DNA from: Pelagibius sp040217155
GTDB taxonomy: Bacteria > Pseudomonadota > Alphaproteobacteria > Kiloniellales > Kiloniellaceae
Direction: 5' to 3'
DNA: 64,000 nucleotides
Assembly (NCBI GenBank): GCA_040217155.1
Contig: JAVJNS010000014.1
Span: 190,100-254,099 of the forward strand
The stretch's first letter is position 1. The number at the start of each line of letters is the position of its first letter. The notes beneath the pieces were generated by a model. It made no database searches. It was not told the DNA's origin and saw only the letters and a list, made by a program, of their open reading frames with translations. The translations under genes were made by a program, and so were the position numbers. Below are positions 1-8,932 of this stretch, piece after piece.

Positions 1-2
1 TC

Positions 3-692
3 GAGGACTTCGATTTCCACGCCCTCTATCAGGCGATTTACAATTTTTGCGCCCTAGATCTCTCGGCCTTCTACTTCGATGTGCGCAAGGACGTACTCTA
101 CTGCGACCGCCCGGATGCGCTGCGCCGGCGCGCCTGCCGTACGGTGCTCGACGAAGTTTTCTCCTGTCTCACCGCCTGGCTGGCACCGATCCTCTGCTTT
201 ACCGCGGAAGAAGCGTGGTGGGCACGGGGTGCAGGACCCGAGGTTTCGGTGCACCTGCGCACTTTTCCGGAGGTGCCGGGCGACTGGCTCGACGACGCCC
301 TTGCTGAGAAGTGGGCCAGGGTCCGCGAAGTGCGCCGTGTGGTAACCGGCGCGCTGGAAGTGGAGCGCGCGGCCAAGCGCATCGGCTCCAGCCTGCAGGC
401 CCATCCGGTTGTACATATCGAGCGGTCGGAACTGCTTGGTGCCGTGGCAGAGGTGGCGCTGGCGGACGTCGCCATTACCTCCGACATCTCCGTGACCGAT
501 GCCCCGGCGCCGGAGGTTGCTTTCCGCCTCGCCGAAGTGACGGGCGTCGCCGTCACGGCCGCTCTCGCGAAAGGGGAGAAGTGCGAGCGCTGCTGGAAGG
601 TTTTGCCGGAGGTGGGGACAGTGCCGGAAGCGCCACAGACCTGCAGGCGCTGCGCCGAAGCGGTGCAGCATCTCGGCGCCCTGGCGCAGTAA
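3..692 (+). CDS. ileS: Isoleucyl-tRNA synthetase, C-terminal part (5' truncated by window edge)
   Basis: This is the 3' end of isoleucyl-tRNA synthetase, which charges tRNA-Ile with isoleucine in the cytosol. The reading frame is open from base 3 with no start, so the catalytic Rossmann domain and editing domain lie outside the window. What remains, about 229 residues, is the anticodon-binding helical domain (segment beginning EDFDFHALYQ) followed by the C-terminal zinc finger, seen as CERCW and, about 20 residues on, CRRC. The finger is typical of the bacterial enzyme. lspA follows after 18 bases, an ileS-lspA arrangement common in proteobacteria. Confidence 0.97.
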   Translation, partial: EDFDFHALYQAIYNFCALDLSAFYFDVRKDVLYCDRPDALRRRACRTVLDEVFSCLTAWLAPILCFTAEEAWWARGAGPEVSVHLRTFPEVPGDWLDDALAEKWARVREVRRVVTGALEVERAAKRIGSSLQAHPVVHIERSELLGAVAEVALADVAITSDISVTDAPAPEVAFRLAEVTGVAVTAALAKGEKCERCWKVLPEVGTVPEAPQTCRRCAEAVQHLGALAQ

Positions 693-710
693 ACAGGCAT
701 CGCTATCTCA

Positions 711-1190
711 ATGCAGCGCGCACTCTATCTGGCTACCGCAGTCCTGTTGCTCGACCAGTTGAGCAAGTGGGTCATCGCCACGATGGTCATGCAGCCGCCG
801 CGCACGATCGAGATCACGGGTTTCTTCAATCTCGTGCTGACCTACAATCCAGGTGTCAGTTTTGGGCTGTTTCAGAGCGATTCATATTGGCAGCCCTATT
901 TCCTCGTCGCGCTCAACGTTGTGGTTTCCATCGGTCTGTTGATCTGGCTCTACAGGGAATTGGAAGGGCTGCTGCCCTATGGCGTGGGCTTGGTGGTCGG
1001 AGGCGCACTGGGCAATGCCGTGGACCGGCTGCATCTGCCGGGCGTGATGGATTTCCTCGATTTCTATTTCGCCGGCTGGCACTGGCCGGCCTTCAACGTT
1101 GCCGATAGCGCCATTGTCTGCGGTGTTGTCCTGATTATCGCGGATGGCTTGTTCCAGCCGGGCAGGAAGGGTAAAAAGGCCCGGGGATAG
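711..1190 (+). CDS. lspA: Lipoprotein signal peptidase (signal peptidase II)
   Basis: Membrane aspartyl protease that removes the signal peptide from diacylglyceryl-prolipoproteins. The 159-residue length is normal. The two catalytic aspartates are visible: D105 in GNAVDRL and D132 in FNVADSA. The conserved NPGVSFG segment lies at residues 46-52, and four hydrophobic spans are evident (about 4-24, 62-80, 91-103, 131-148). It follows ileS closely and precedes a lipoprotein gene (BamF-like) that would be one of its substrates. Confidence 0.97.
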   Translation: MQRALYLATAVLLLDQLSKWVIATMVMQPPRTIEITGFFNLVLTYNPGVSFGLFQSDSYWQPYFLVALNVVVSIGLLIWLYRELEGLLPYGVGLVVGGALGNAVDRLHLPGVMDFLDFYFAGWHWPAFNVADSAIVCGVVLIIADGLFQPGRKGKKARG

Positions 1191-1202
1191 GGAGGTAGTC
1201 GA

Positions 1203-1778
1203 ATGGAACGAAACATGACATTTAGGCTTCTCATGGTTGCGGCCCTGGCGCTCGGGCTATCCGCTTGCGGGGGCTTCAGTGAGTCGCTCGGCCTGAACAA
1301 GCAATCGCCCGACGAGTTTCGCGTGGTTTCCCGCGCGCCGCTGACGGTGCCGCCCGACTTCCAATTGCGCCCGCCCGAGCCCGGGGCGCCGCGCCCGCAG
1401 GTCGGTACACCGACCCAGCAAGCCGAAAGGGCCGTGTTTCGTAACAGTCAGGGCGTCCCCGTCAGCCAGCAGGCGGCCAGCGCGGCCAACCGCACCGCGG
1501 GAGAGCAGGCGCTGCTGAATGCCGCCGGCGCGCAGCAAGCCGATCCGAACATCCGCCAGATCGTCAATCGCGAAACCAAACAGCTGAACGAAGAATCCGA
1601 CTACTTCGTCGACCGTCTGGTGTTCTGGAACGATCAGGTTCCGGCAGGTACGGTCGTGGATCCCGTGGCCGAAAGGCGCCGTCTGCAGGAAAACGAGGCC
1701 CTTGGCCAGCCTGCGACCACCGGCGCGACGCCGCAGATCGAGCGCCGCCGCAAGGCTCCGCTGGAAGGCCTTTTCTAG
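1203..1778 (+). CDS. bamF: BamF-like outer-membrane lipoprotein (DUF3035)
   Basis: A 191-residue lipoprotein with a hydrophobic signal and lipobox LSAC around residue 22. The following segment (SPDEFRVVSRAPLTVPPDF) is the hallmark of the DUF3035 family, which is known in alphaproteobacteria as BamF, an accessory lipoprotein of the outer-membrane beta-barrel assembly machine. The start at 1203 is preceded by GGAGG at seven bases; a second Met at 1215 is possible and gives a shorter signal. The C-terminal half is rich in Gln, Ala and Arg and probably flexible. The BamF role is inferred from family membership. Confidence 0.85.
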   Translation: MERNMTFRLLMVAALALGLSACGGFSESLGLNKQSPDEFRVVSRAPLTVPPDFQLRPPEPGAPRPQVGTPTQQAERAVFRNSQGVPVSQQAASAANRTAGEQALLNAAGAQQADPNIRQIVNRETKQLNEESDYFVDRLVFWNDQVPAGTVVDPVAERRRLQENEALGQPATTGATPQIERRRKAPLEGLF

Positions 1779-1857
1779 GGCGATTCAGTGCCTTGGTGCC
1801 GCCGGCACGGGCGGCGCTGCAGATGAGCCAATAGCGCCTCTTCACTACAATGCGACC

Positions 1858-1879
1858 GGGCGTCCGCTTGCGGATGCCC
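1858..1879 (+). terminator. Hairpin downstream of bamF
   Basis: GGGCGTCCG, loop CTTG, CGGATGCCC: a nine-pair stem (one G-T pair) in the 185-base gap between bamF and the M16 peptidase gene. There is no clear U-run, so termination is only a possibility. A second weaker inverted repeat (GCCGCC/GGCGGC) lies at about 1798-1815. Confidence 0.35.
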
Positions 1880-1963
1880 GGATTTGCGCCATATTGATGC
1901 AGTACCGACGAATTCACCCGGCGCGCTACGCCGAACCGACCCGCAACCTGCTCTAGGGAACCG

Positions 1964-3361
1964 ATGGAAATGGCCAGCCTCCGCCGTCCGGTCGCCACGC
2001 TCTTCGCCCGGCTTGCCGGGTTTCTCGCCCTGATGGCCGCTGTGGCGGCGATACTGGTCCCCTGGGAAGAGGCACGGGCCAAGGTCTTCGATCCCGTCAG
2101 CTTCACTCTGGACAACGGTCTTCAGGTCGTTGTGGTGGTCAACCGCCGCGCGCCCATCGTCTATCACTCCATGTGGTACCGGGTCGGCGCCGCCGATGAA
2201 CAGGCGGGTGAGTCCGGGCTTGCCCACTTCCTAGAGCATTTGATGTTCAAGGGTACGAAGACCCTGAAACCGGGCGAATTCTCGGAAATCATCGCCGCCA
2301 ACGGCGGGCGCGAGAATGCTTTTACCTCCTGGGACTATACCGCCTACTACCAGACGGTCGCCGCCGACCGTCTGGAAATCATGATGAAGAACGAGGCTGA
2401 CCGCATGGTCAACCTGGCGCTCACCGACGATGTCGTGTTGCCGGAGCGCGATGTGGTTCGCGAGGAGCGTCGCAGCCGCATCGACAACGAACCGGGCAGC
2501 CAGCTTGGTGAGGTGAGCCGCGCGGTGCAGTTCCTCAATCATCCCTACCGTATCCCCATTATCGGTTGGGACCACGAGATCGAGCAGCTCAGCACGGAAG
2601 CGGCGGTGGCCTTCTATGACAAGTGGTACGCGCCCAACAACGCCATTCTGATCGTTGCCGGCGATGTCGATCCCGAGGAGGTGCGCGACCTGGCTGAGAA
2701 GTACTATGGCGTGGTACCGCGCAAGGACGTACCGGAACGCCGCCGCGTCATCGAACCGCCGCAGAACGCACCGCGCGAGGTGCGCCTGGAAAGCCCGCGG
2801 GTGCGCCAGCCGCAGATTTCCGTCAGCTACCTCGCGCCCAGCTATCGCCAGGCTGCCCAGGGCGACGAAGGCAACGAAGCCTATGCCCTGCAGGTGCTCT
2901 CGGAGATCATCGGCGGCGGCGCCACGGCGCGCCTCTACAGCCGGCTGGTGGTCGAACAGGGAATCGCCGGCTCTGCCGGTGCCGGATACAATCCGACCAA
3001 TTACGACTACTCGACCTTTTCCTTCTATGTCGCGCCACGCCCGGGCGGCGAAGTCGAGCCGCTCGAAGCTGCCCTGCGGGCCGAGATCGCGGACCTGCTG
3101 GACAGTGGCGTCACCGAAGAGGAAGTTGCCGCCGCCAAGAAACGCCTGGTCGCCGGCGCGGTCTTCGCGCGCGACAACCTCAGCACCGCTCCCCGCGTGA
3201 TCGGCGCGGCGCTGACCACCGGCGGCAGTTTGGAGCAGATCGAATCCTGGCCCGACGGCATCGCCTCGGTCACCACCCGGCAGGTCAACGAGGCCCTGAA
3301 GGACGTACTGCGCGACGAGCAGTCGGTCACCAGCTATCTGCTGCCGGAGCCGACGAGCTGA
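1964..3361 (+). CDS. M16 family zinc metallopeptidase, active subunit
   Basis: Secreted or envelope zinc peptidase of the pitrilysin/processing-peptidase family. Residues 1-38 form a signal or membrane anchor (hydrophobic LAGFLALMAAVAAILVPW). The inverted zinc motif HxxEH is intact as HFLEH (H88, E91, H92), with the downstream Glu supplied by the NEADRM region. The C-terminal M16 domain includes GGGATARLYSRL. The 465-residue length fits a two-domain subunit. It is followed 56 bases later by a degenerate M16 protein, the usual bacterial pairing of an active and an inactive chain that form a heterodimer. Substrate unknown. Confidence 0.93.
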   Translation: MEMASLRRPVATLFARLAGFLALMAAVAAILVPWEEARAKVFDPVSFTLDNGLQVVVVVNRRAPIVYHSMWYRVGAADEQAGESGLAHFLEHLMFKGTKTLKPGEFSEIIAANGGRENAFTSWDYTAYYQTVAADRLEIMMKNEADRMVNLALTDDVVLPERDVVREERRSRIDNEPGSQLGEVSRAVQFLNHPYRIPIIGWDHEIEQLSTEAAVAFYDKWYAPNNAILIVAGDVDPEEVRDLAEKYYGVVPRKDVPERRRVIEPPQNAPREVRLESPRVRQPQISVSYLAPSYRQAAQGDEGNEAYALQVLSEIIGGGATARLYSRLVVEQGIAGSAGAGYNPTNYDYSTFSFYVAPRPGGEVEPLEAALRAEIADLLDSGVTEEEVAAAKKRLVAGAVFARDNLSTAPRVIGAALTTGGSLEQIESWPDGIASVTTRQVNEALKDVLRDEQSVTSYLLPEPTS

Positions 3362-3417
3362 AGTGGCCTTCTGCAAAGTCGAAGTCAGGTCAGGAATTTG
3401 AGGAAAGGACCCTCTCG

Positions 3418-4809
3418 ATGCGAACCCCGAAATGCCGGGCCCTGAAATCTCCGCGGTGCTCCCAGTCAGTGGCGCTGCTGATTGCCTGCGCTGTCGCCTT
3501 ATCCATCGGCCTGGCGGCGATTCAGGCGCGCGCCGTGGAAGTGCAGCGCGTGGTCAGCCCCGGCGGCATCGAGGCCTGGCTGGTCGAGGATCACACCAAC
3601 CCGATCATCGCGCTGGAAATGTCGTTCCTCGGCGGCGCGGCACTTGACCCCGAAGGCAAGGCGGGCCTGGCAAACATGGTCGCCTCCGTCATCGACGAGG
3701 GCGCCGGTCCGCTCGACTCGCAGGCCTTTCAGGGGGAACTCGACGATCTCTCGATCAGTCTTCATTTCAGCGCCGGCATCGACTCCTTCGGCGGTTCATT
3801 GGAGACCCTGACCGAATACCGCGGGCGTGCCTTCGAGTTGCTGCGCCTGGCGTTGACCGAGCCGCGTTTCGACGAGGAACCGGTGGCGCGGATCCGCAGC
3901 CAGATCGTCGCGAGCCTGTCGCGCGAATCGGAGGATCCCGACGCCATCGCCGGGCGTACCCTGCGCCGCCTGATGTTCCAGGATCACCCCTACGCCCGCC
4001 CGGCGAAGGGCAGCGAAGCCAGCATGGCCCGTATCACGGTCGAGGATCTGCGCCGCTTCGTCGCCGAGCGCTTCGTCCGAGACCGGCTGTTCGTCGGCGT
4101 GGTCGGCGACATCACGCCGGAACAGCTGGCGGCGGCGCTGGATGAGACCTTCCTGGCGCTGCCGGCCAAGTCGGCGCCGCTGGCCGTGCCGGAGGCAACT
4201 GTCACAGGCGGCGGCGAAGTTGTGGTCATCGAAAAACCGATCCCGCAGTCGGTGGTGGTCCTCGGGCAGAGCGGCATCAAGCGCGACGACCCGGACTACT
4301 ATGCCGCCTATGTGGTGAACTATATCCTCGGCGGCGGCGGCTTCTCCTCGCGGCTTGTGGAGGAGGTGCGCGAGAAGCGCGGTCTCGCCTACTCGGTTTA
4401 TTCCTATCTGGCGCCCTTCGACTACGGCGCCATGATCGGCGGCGGCACCGCCACCCAGAATGCCCGGGTCGGCGAATCTCTCGACCTCATCCGCCAGGAG
4501 TGGCGGCGCATGGCCGAGGCGGGCCCCAGCGCCGAAGAACTCGAAGCCGCCAAGCGTTACCTCACCGGCTCCTTCCCCTTGCGCTTTTCCAGCTCCGACA
4601 ACATCGCCGGTATGTTGGTCGGCATGCAGTTGGAAAAGCTCGGCATCGACTACCTCGACAAGCGCAACAGCTACATCGACGCGGTGACCCTGGACGACGC
4701 CAAGCGCGTCGCCAAGCGGGTTTACCAGCCCGACGCCCTGACCGTCGTGGTGGTCGGCACCCCCGAGGGCGTCACCGCGACCCGCGAGGCCCCCAACGAC
4801 GGCAGCTGA
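3418..4809 (+). CDS. M16 family peptidase, non-catalytic partner
   Basis: A 463-residue M16 protein with a signal sequence (VALLIACAVALSIGLAAIQARA). At the position of the zinc motif it reads AGLANMVASVIDEG, so HxxEH is missing and the chain cannot bind the catalytic zinc. The C-terminal substrate-binding motif is well kept (GGGGFSSRLVEEVREKRGLAYSVYS region, about residues 305-330, with the Arg/Tyr typical of this subunit). This matches the R/Y-type partner of heterodimeric bacterial M16 proteases; the active chain is encoded just upstream. The start at 3418 has AGGAAAGGA before it. Confidence 0.92.
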   Translation: MRTPKCRALKSPRCSQSVALLIACAVALSIGLAAIQARAVEVQRVVSPGGIEAWLVEDHTNPIIALEMSFLGGAALDPEGKAGLANMVASVIDEGAGPLDSQAFQGELDDLSISLHFSAGIDSFGGSLETLTEYRGRAFELLRLALTEPRFDEEPVARIRSQIVASLSRESEDPDAIAGRTLRRLMFQDHPYARPAKGSEASMARITVEDLRRFVAERFVRDRLFVGVVGDITPEQLAAALDETFLALPAKSAPLAVPEATVTGGGEVVVIEKPIPQSVVVLGQSGIKRDDPDYYAAYVVNYILGGGGFSSRLVEEVREKRGLAYSVYSYLAPFDYGAMIGGGTATQNARVGESLDLIRQEWRRMAEAGPSAEELEAAKRYLTGSFPLRFSSSDNIAGMLVGMQLEKLGIDYLDKRNSYIDAVTLDDAKRVAKRVYQPDALTVVVVGTPEGVTATREAPNDGS

Positions 4810-4884
4810 AGGCGGCGCGTTTCCGCGTCCGCAACCTGAAGATGGTGTAGTCTGATCGCTGTTCGCCATTTTGAGGGCGCGCCC

Positions 4885-5406
4885 ATGCCATCCGCCAGAG
4901 ACATCGCCTTCATCGGCTGCCGCCTGCTGGCGCTTTATGCCCTCTACGCGGTCCTGCTGACCTTCGCACACACGGTTTTGACCCTTGCGCAGACGCTGAC
5001 GGTCGCGACGTCCGGATTTGGCCAATTCGTCCTATCCTACGGGACGTCACTGGCAGTCAATCTCGTCGTTTTCCTTGCTCTATGGTTCGGGGCGGACCGG
5101 ATTGCCCAACGGGTCGCGCCCGAGGGCGCGCCGCCGCGTGAGGAAACGGCGACCGTCTGGACGCGACAGCATGTTCTCACGTTGGCGCTGGTCGTCCTCG
5201 GCGTCTGGGTGCTGATACATTATCTCCCGACGCTGCTGGGACACCTCTATCTGCTTTTCGCGGATGATAGCGGTGGGGTCGTCCGCGATCGCGCGGGTCT
5301 TCTTTCGTCGATTCTGACAGCGACCCTGGCAAGCGGCTTTGGGTTGCTCTGCCTGTTCGGCCCCCGAGGCATCGCGGGGGTCATCGTGAAGCTGCGGCGC
5401 TGGTAG
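4885..5406 (+). CDS. Hypothetical four-helix membrane protein
   Basis: A 173-residue protein not recognised by family. Four hydrophobic segments can be seen (about residues 8-30, 47-67, 95-125 and 138-160), with a charged loop containing PEGAPPREETA between the second and third. It sits alone between the M16 pair and mutL in the same direction, with 75 bases upstream and 77 downstream, so it may have its own promoter. No catalytic motif is visible. The ORF has coding-like third-position GC and an ATG, which supports it being real. Confidence 0.7.
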   Translation: MPSARDIAFIGCRLLALYALYAVLLTFAHTVLTLAQTLTVATSGFGQFVLSYGTSLAVNLVVFLALWFGADRIAQRVAPEGAPPREETATVWTRQHVLTLALVVLGVWVLIHYLPTLLGHLYLLFADDSGGVVRDRAGLLSSILTATLASGFGLLCLFGPRGIAGVIVKLRRW

Positions 5407-5483
5407 GCGGCGACGGGCAGCTTTCCGCGACTCCGGCCGCTCTGCTAAGCTCCCGGTCACGCCAACCGGAGAGCCCTCAATCC

Positions 5484-7343
5484 ATGCCGATCCGTCGCCT
5501 GCCCGAGACCCTGGTGAACCAGATCGCCGCCGGCGAGGTGGTCGAGCGCCCGGCCGCCGCCGTGAAGGAACTGGTGGAAAACGCGCTCGACGCCGGCGCG
5601 CGCCACATCGACGTGGTGCTGCGCGACGGCGGGCGGGCGCTGATCGCGGTCACCGACGACGGCAGCGGCATGACCCCCGACGAACTGGTCCTGGCGGTGG
5701 AACGCCACGCCACCTCAAAGCTGCCCGACGATGACCTGGTGCACATCGCCTCCCTGGGCTTTCGCGGCGAGGCGCTGCCCTCCATCGGTGCTGTCGCGCG
5801 CCTCACCGTCACCAGCCGCACGCCAGGCGCCGGGGAGGCCTGGGCGCTGACGGTCGAGGGTGGCAGGCTTGGCAAACCGGCACCGGCGGCCCACCCCAAA
5901 GGCACCCGCGTTGAAGTAAGGGATCTCTTTTACGCGACGCCGGCGCGCCTTAAATTCCTGAAGACCGCGCGCACCGAGGTCTCCCATGCCCAGGATACGG
6001 TCAACCGCCTGGCCATGGCGCACCCACATGTGGGTTTCACCCTCAGCGACGGCGAGCGCAAGCTGGTCGGCCTGGCCCCGGCGGAGGGCGCGCTGTTCGA
6101 GGTGCGCCTGAAGCGCCTCTCGTCCGTGATCGGCCGCGCCTTCGCCGACAATGCCTTGACCATCGATGCCGAACGCGAAGGCATCCGTCTCACCGGCTAC
6201 GTCGGCCTGCCGACTCTCAACCGCGGCAACGCCCAGCACCAGTATCTCTTCGTCAACGGCCGCCCGGTGCGCGACAAGCTGCTCTACGGCGCCATCCGCG
6301 GCGCCTACCAGGATTTTTTGGCCCGCGACCGCCATCCCCTGGTGGCGCTGTTCCTGGAGCTGCCGCCCGACGCTGTTGACGTCAACGTGCATCCGGCCAA
6401 GGCGGAGGTCCGCTTTCGCGAACCCGGTTTGGTGCGCGGGCTTATCGTCTCGGCGACGAAGCACGCTCTGGCTCAGGCCGGTCATCGCGCCTCCACGACG
6501 GTGTCCGATGGCGCCCTGGGCGCACTGCGCGCCGGCGGTTCCACGCCGCCCGGCGGCTGGGGTCAAGCCGGTTGGAGCGGGGCGCGTAGGAGCCTGCCGC
6601 GCGGTCTCGCCGAGGCGACCGCCGACTATAACGCGCCGCTGCACCAGACCTGGGGGCCGTCACGAGACGCCGGCCATCTGCCCGGCCTCGACCGTGCGCC
6701 GGCGGCGCTGGCCGCGAGCGTGCAGGCGGTGGCGCGGGAGGCGAGCGAGCCGGCTGCCGAGAGCTATCCCCTGGGCGCTGCGCGGGCGCAGCTCCACGGC
6801 ACCTACGTGGTGGCGCAGACGGCCGACGGCATCGTCATCGTCGATCAGCACGCGGCCCACGAACGCCTGGTCTACGAGCGCATGAAGCAGCAGCTCGGCG
6901 ACAGCGGGGTGAAGCGCCAGATGCTGCTGCTCCCCGAGGTGGTGGAACTGGAAGACTCAGCGGCGGCGCGCATAGTTGAGCGCGTCGGCGAACTGGAGGA
7001 ACTGGGTCTGGTGGTCGAGGCCTTCGGGCCCGGCGCGGTGGTGGTGCGCGAGGTGCCGGCGCTGCTGGGTGAGGTGAATGTTCAGGGCCTGATCCGCGAT
7101 CTCGCCGACGAGTTGGCCGAACTGGGCGAGGCTCTGGCCCTGCGCGAGCGCCTGGAACACGTCTGCGGGACGCTGGCCTGCCACGGCTCGGTGCGCGCCG
7201 GGCGCCGCCTCAACGGCGAAGAGATGAACGCGCTGCTGCGCCAGATGGAGGCGACGCCCCACAGCGGCCAGTGCAACCACGGCCGCCCGACCTACGTCGA
7301 ACTGAAACTCGCCGACATCGAAAAGCTGTTCGGAAGACGGTGA
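5484..7343 (+). CDS. mutL: DNA mismatch repair protein MutL (endonuclease type)
   Basis: GHKL ATPase and nicking subunit of mismatch repair. The N-terminal ATPase motifs are present: ENALDAGA (residues 32-39), DDGSGM, and FRGEALPSIGAV. A Pro/Gly-rich linker occupies roughly residues 340-430. The C-terminal domain carries the endonuclease metal motif DQHAAHERLVYE starting at D454, together with ACHGSVRAGR and CNHGRPT. These indicate a MutL that cuts DNA itself, as in bacteria lacking MutH. Length 619 aa is normal. It converges on rsmD with a four-base gap. Confidence 0.97.
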   Translation: MPIRRLPETLVNQIAAGEVVERPAAAVKELVENALDAGARHIDVVLRDGGRALIAVTDDGSGMTPDELVLAVERHATSKLPDDDLVHIASLGFRGEALPSIGAVARLTVTSRTPGAGEAWALTVEGGRLGKPAPAAHPKGTRVEVRDLFYATPARLKFLKTARTEVSHAQDTVNRLAMAHPHVGFTLSDGERKLVGLAPAEGALFEVRLKRLSSVIGRAFADNALTIDAEREGIRLTGYVGLPTLNRGNAQHQYLFVNGRPVRDKLLYGAIRGAYQDFLARDRHPLVALFLELPPDAVDVNVHPAKAEVRFREPGLVRGLIVSATKHALAQAGHRASTTVSDGALGALRAGGSTPPGGWGQAGWSGARRSLPRGLAEATADYNAPLHQTWGPSRDAGHLPGLDRAPAALAASVQAVAREASEPAAESYPLGAARAQLHGTYVVAQTADGIVIVDQHAAHERLVYERMKQQLGDSGVKRQMLLLPEVVELEDSAAARIVERVGELEELGLVVEAFGPGAVVVREVPALLGEVNVQGLIRDLADELAELGEALALRERLEHVCGTLACHGSVRAGRRLNGEEMNALLRQMEATPHSGQCNHGRPTYVELKLADIEKLFGRR

Positions 7344-7347
7344 TCCA

Positions 7348-7914
7348 TCAGCCCTCGTACGTCAGGAACACCAGCTTGGCCTTGCCGTAGGTGCGGGCGT
7401 CGAGTTCGGTGAAGCCCTCCGGCGGCGCGAAGGCTTCGGTCTTCATCATTTCCACGGCGACCAGGGTGCCGGGGGCGATCCAGCCGGCCTTCAGCAGACT
7501 TTCGATGGCTTTTTCCGCGAAGCCCTGATTGTAGGGCGGATCGAGAAAGACGAGATCGCAGGGTGCCGGGGCGGCACGCGGGTGCAGCACGTCGCAGGCC
7601 AGCAGCTTGGCGTTTTCTGTTTCCTCAAGGCTGGCGATGTTGGCGCGGCAGATTTCGATTGCCGGTGCGTAGTTCTCCATGAAGATCACCTCGGCAGCGC
7701 CGCGCGACAGCGCCTCCAGTCCGAGGGCGCCGGTACCGGCGAAGGCGTCGAGCACCCGCGCCTCGGGCAGACGCTGCTGGCCTTCCCGGCTCAGCTTGCC
7801 GCTGGTCAGGATATTGAACAGCGCCTCACGGGTGCGGTCGGCAGTGGGCCGCACGGCGAGGTCGTCGGGAGTCCTGAGGCTGCGGCCCCTATGACGGCCG
7901 GCGACGATTCGCAT
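7348..7914 (-). CDS. rsmD: 16S rRNA (guanine(966)-N2)-methyltransferase RsmD
   Basis: SAM-dependent methyltransferase for G966 of 16S rRNA. The start chosen at 7914 gives MRIVAGRHRGR, the characteristic RsmD N-terminus, about 188 residues; a longer reading to 7974 would only add a Pro/Arg-rich stretch within rluB. Motif I is LDAFAGTGALGLEALSRGA and the catalytic motif is DPPYNQG. It overlaps the end of rluB by 26 bases, and the two RNA-modification genes probably share a transcript. Confidence 0.95.
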   Translation of the reverse strand: MRIVAGRHRGRSLRTPDDLAVRPTADRTREALFNILTSGKLSREGQQRLPEARVLDAFAGTGALGLEALSRGAAEVIFMENYAPAIEICRANIASLEETENAKLLACDVLHPRAAPAPCDLVFLDPPYNQGFAEKAIESLLKAGWIAPGTLVAVEMMKTEAFAPPEGFTELDARTYGKAKLVFLTYEG

Positions 7915-8923
7915 GGCTCTGGTGTTTGCTGGTCTGCTTGGAGGAGGGTCTCTTGGCGGCCGATTTCCCGGCAATCGGCTTCTTGGTGACGGCTTTCCTA
8001 GAGGCGGGATTCTTCGCGGCGGATTTCTGTGCCGCCGGTTTCCTGGCGGCCACCTTCTTCACCGTGGTTTTACGGTCGCCGGGCCGGGTCTTGTCTTCGG
8101 TCTCGCGCTGGTGCTTGAAGCCGCGCTTGGCGCCGGGCCGGTTTGGCTTCGGCTTGGCCTTGGCGAAGCCCTTGCCCTGCTTCTTTCTTTCCTTATCTTC
8201 CAGGCCGAGGGCCTGGCGCAGGCGGCGCGGCTCGACCTCCTCCAGCGCCCGCTTGGGCAGCTTGCTGAGGAAGAAGGGTCCGTAGGAGATGCGGATCAGG
8301 CGATTCACGTGCAGGCCAAGATGGGCGCAGATCTTGCGCACTTCGCGGTTCTTGCCCTCGCGCAGGCCGATGGTCAGCCAGGCATTGGCGCCGGCCTGGC
8401 GGTCGAGGCTCGCTTCCACCGGGCCGTAATCGACGCCCTCGACGGAAATGCCCTTGGCCAGCGCCGCCAGGCGGCCCGGATGGACATGGCCGTGGGCGCG
8501 CACGCGGTAGCGCCGTAGCCAGCCGCTGGTCGGCAGTTCCAACTGGCGCTTCAGGGCGCCATCGTTGGTCAGCAGCAGCAGGCCTTCGGAGTTGATGTCG
8601 AGGCGGCCGACGGCCTGCAGGCGCGGCAGTTCGGCGGGCAGATGATCGAAGACCGTAGTGCGGCCCTGGGGATCGCGCGCCGTGGTGATCTCGCCGCGCG
8701 GTTTGTGATAGCGGAACAGGCGCGCCGGCGCGGCCGCCGGCAGCGGTTCGCCATCGACCTCGATGCGGCTGGCCCCGGTCACCACGGCGGCGGGACTGCT
8801 CAGGTTCTTGCCGTCGAGGGTCACCCGGCCGGCGCGGATCCAGGCCTCCGCATCGCGCCGCGAACAGAGCCCGGCACGGGCGATGACCTTGGCGATGCGC
8901 TCGCCCTTTTCAATCTCGGCCAT
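7889..8923 (-). CDS. rluB: Pseudouridine synthase, RluB/RsuA family, with long basic tail
   Basis: Makes a pseudouridine in rRNA, most likely 23S U2605. An S4 RNA-binding domain occupies residues about 7-60 (ERIAKVIARAGLCSRRDAE). The catalytic domain has GRLDINSEGLLLLTNDG with the active Asp in GRLD. After about residue 235 there is a roughly 110-residue tail rich in Lys, Ala, Pro and Arg with repeated KKxAxRKPA-like units. The tail resembles histone H1/AlgP-like low-complexity extensions and presumably binds RNA. RluB rather than RsuA or RluE is inferred from the family pattern. Confidence 0.9.
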   Translation of the reverse strand: MAEIEKGERIAKVIARAGLCSRRDAEAWIRAGRVTLDGKNLSSPAAVVTGASRIEVDGEPLPAAAPARLFRYHKPRGEITTARDPQGRTTVFDHLPAELPRLQAVGRLDINSEGLLLLTNDGALKRQLELPTSGWLRRYRVRAHGHVHPGRLAALAKGISVEGVDYGPVEASLDRQAGANAWLTIGLREGKNREVRKICAHLGLHVNRLIRISYGPFFLSKLPKRALEEVEPRRLRQALGLEDKERKKQGKGFAKAKPKPNRPGAKRGFKHQRETEDKTRPGDRKTTVKKVAARKPAAQKSAAKNPASRKAVTKKPIAGKSAAKRPSSKQTSKHQSHANRRRPS

Positions 8924-8932
8924 GGGTTTTCC

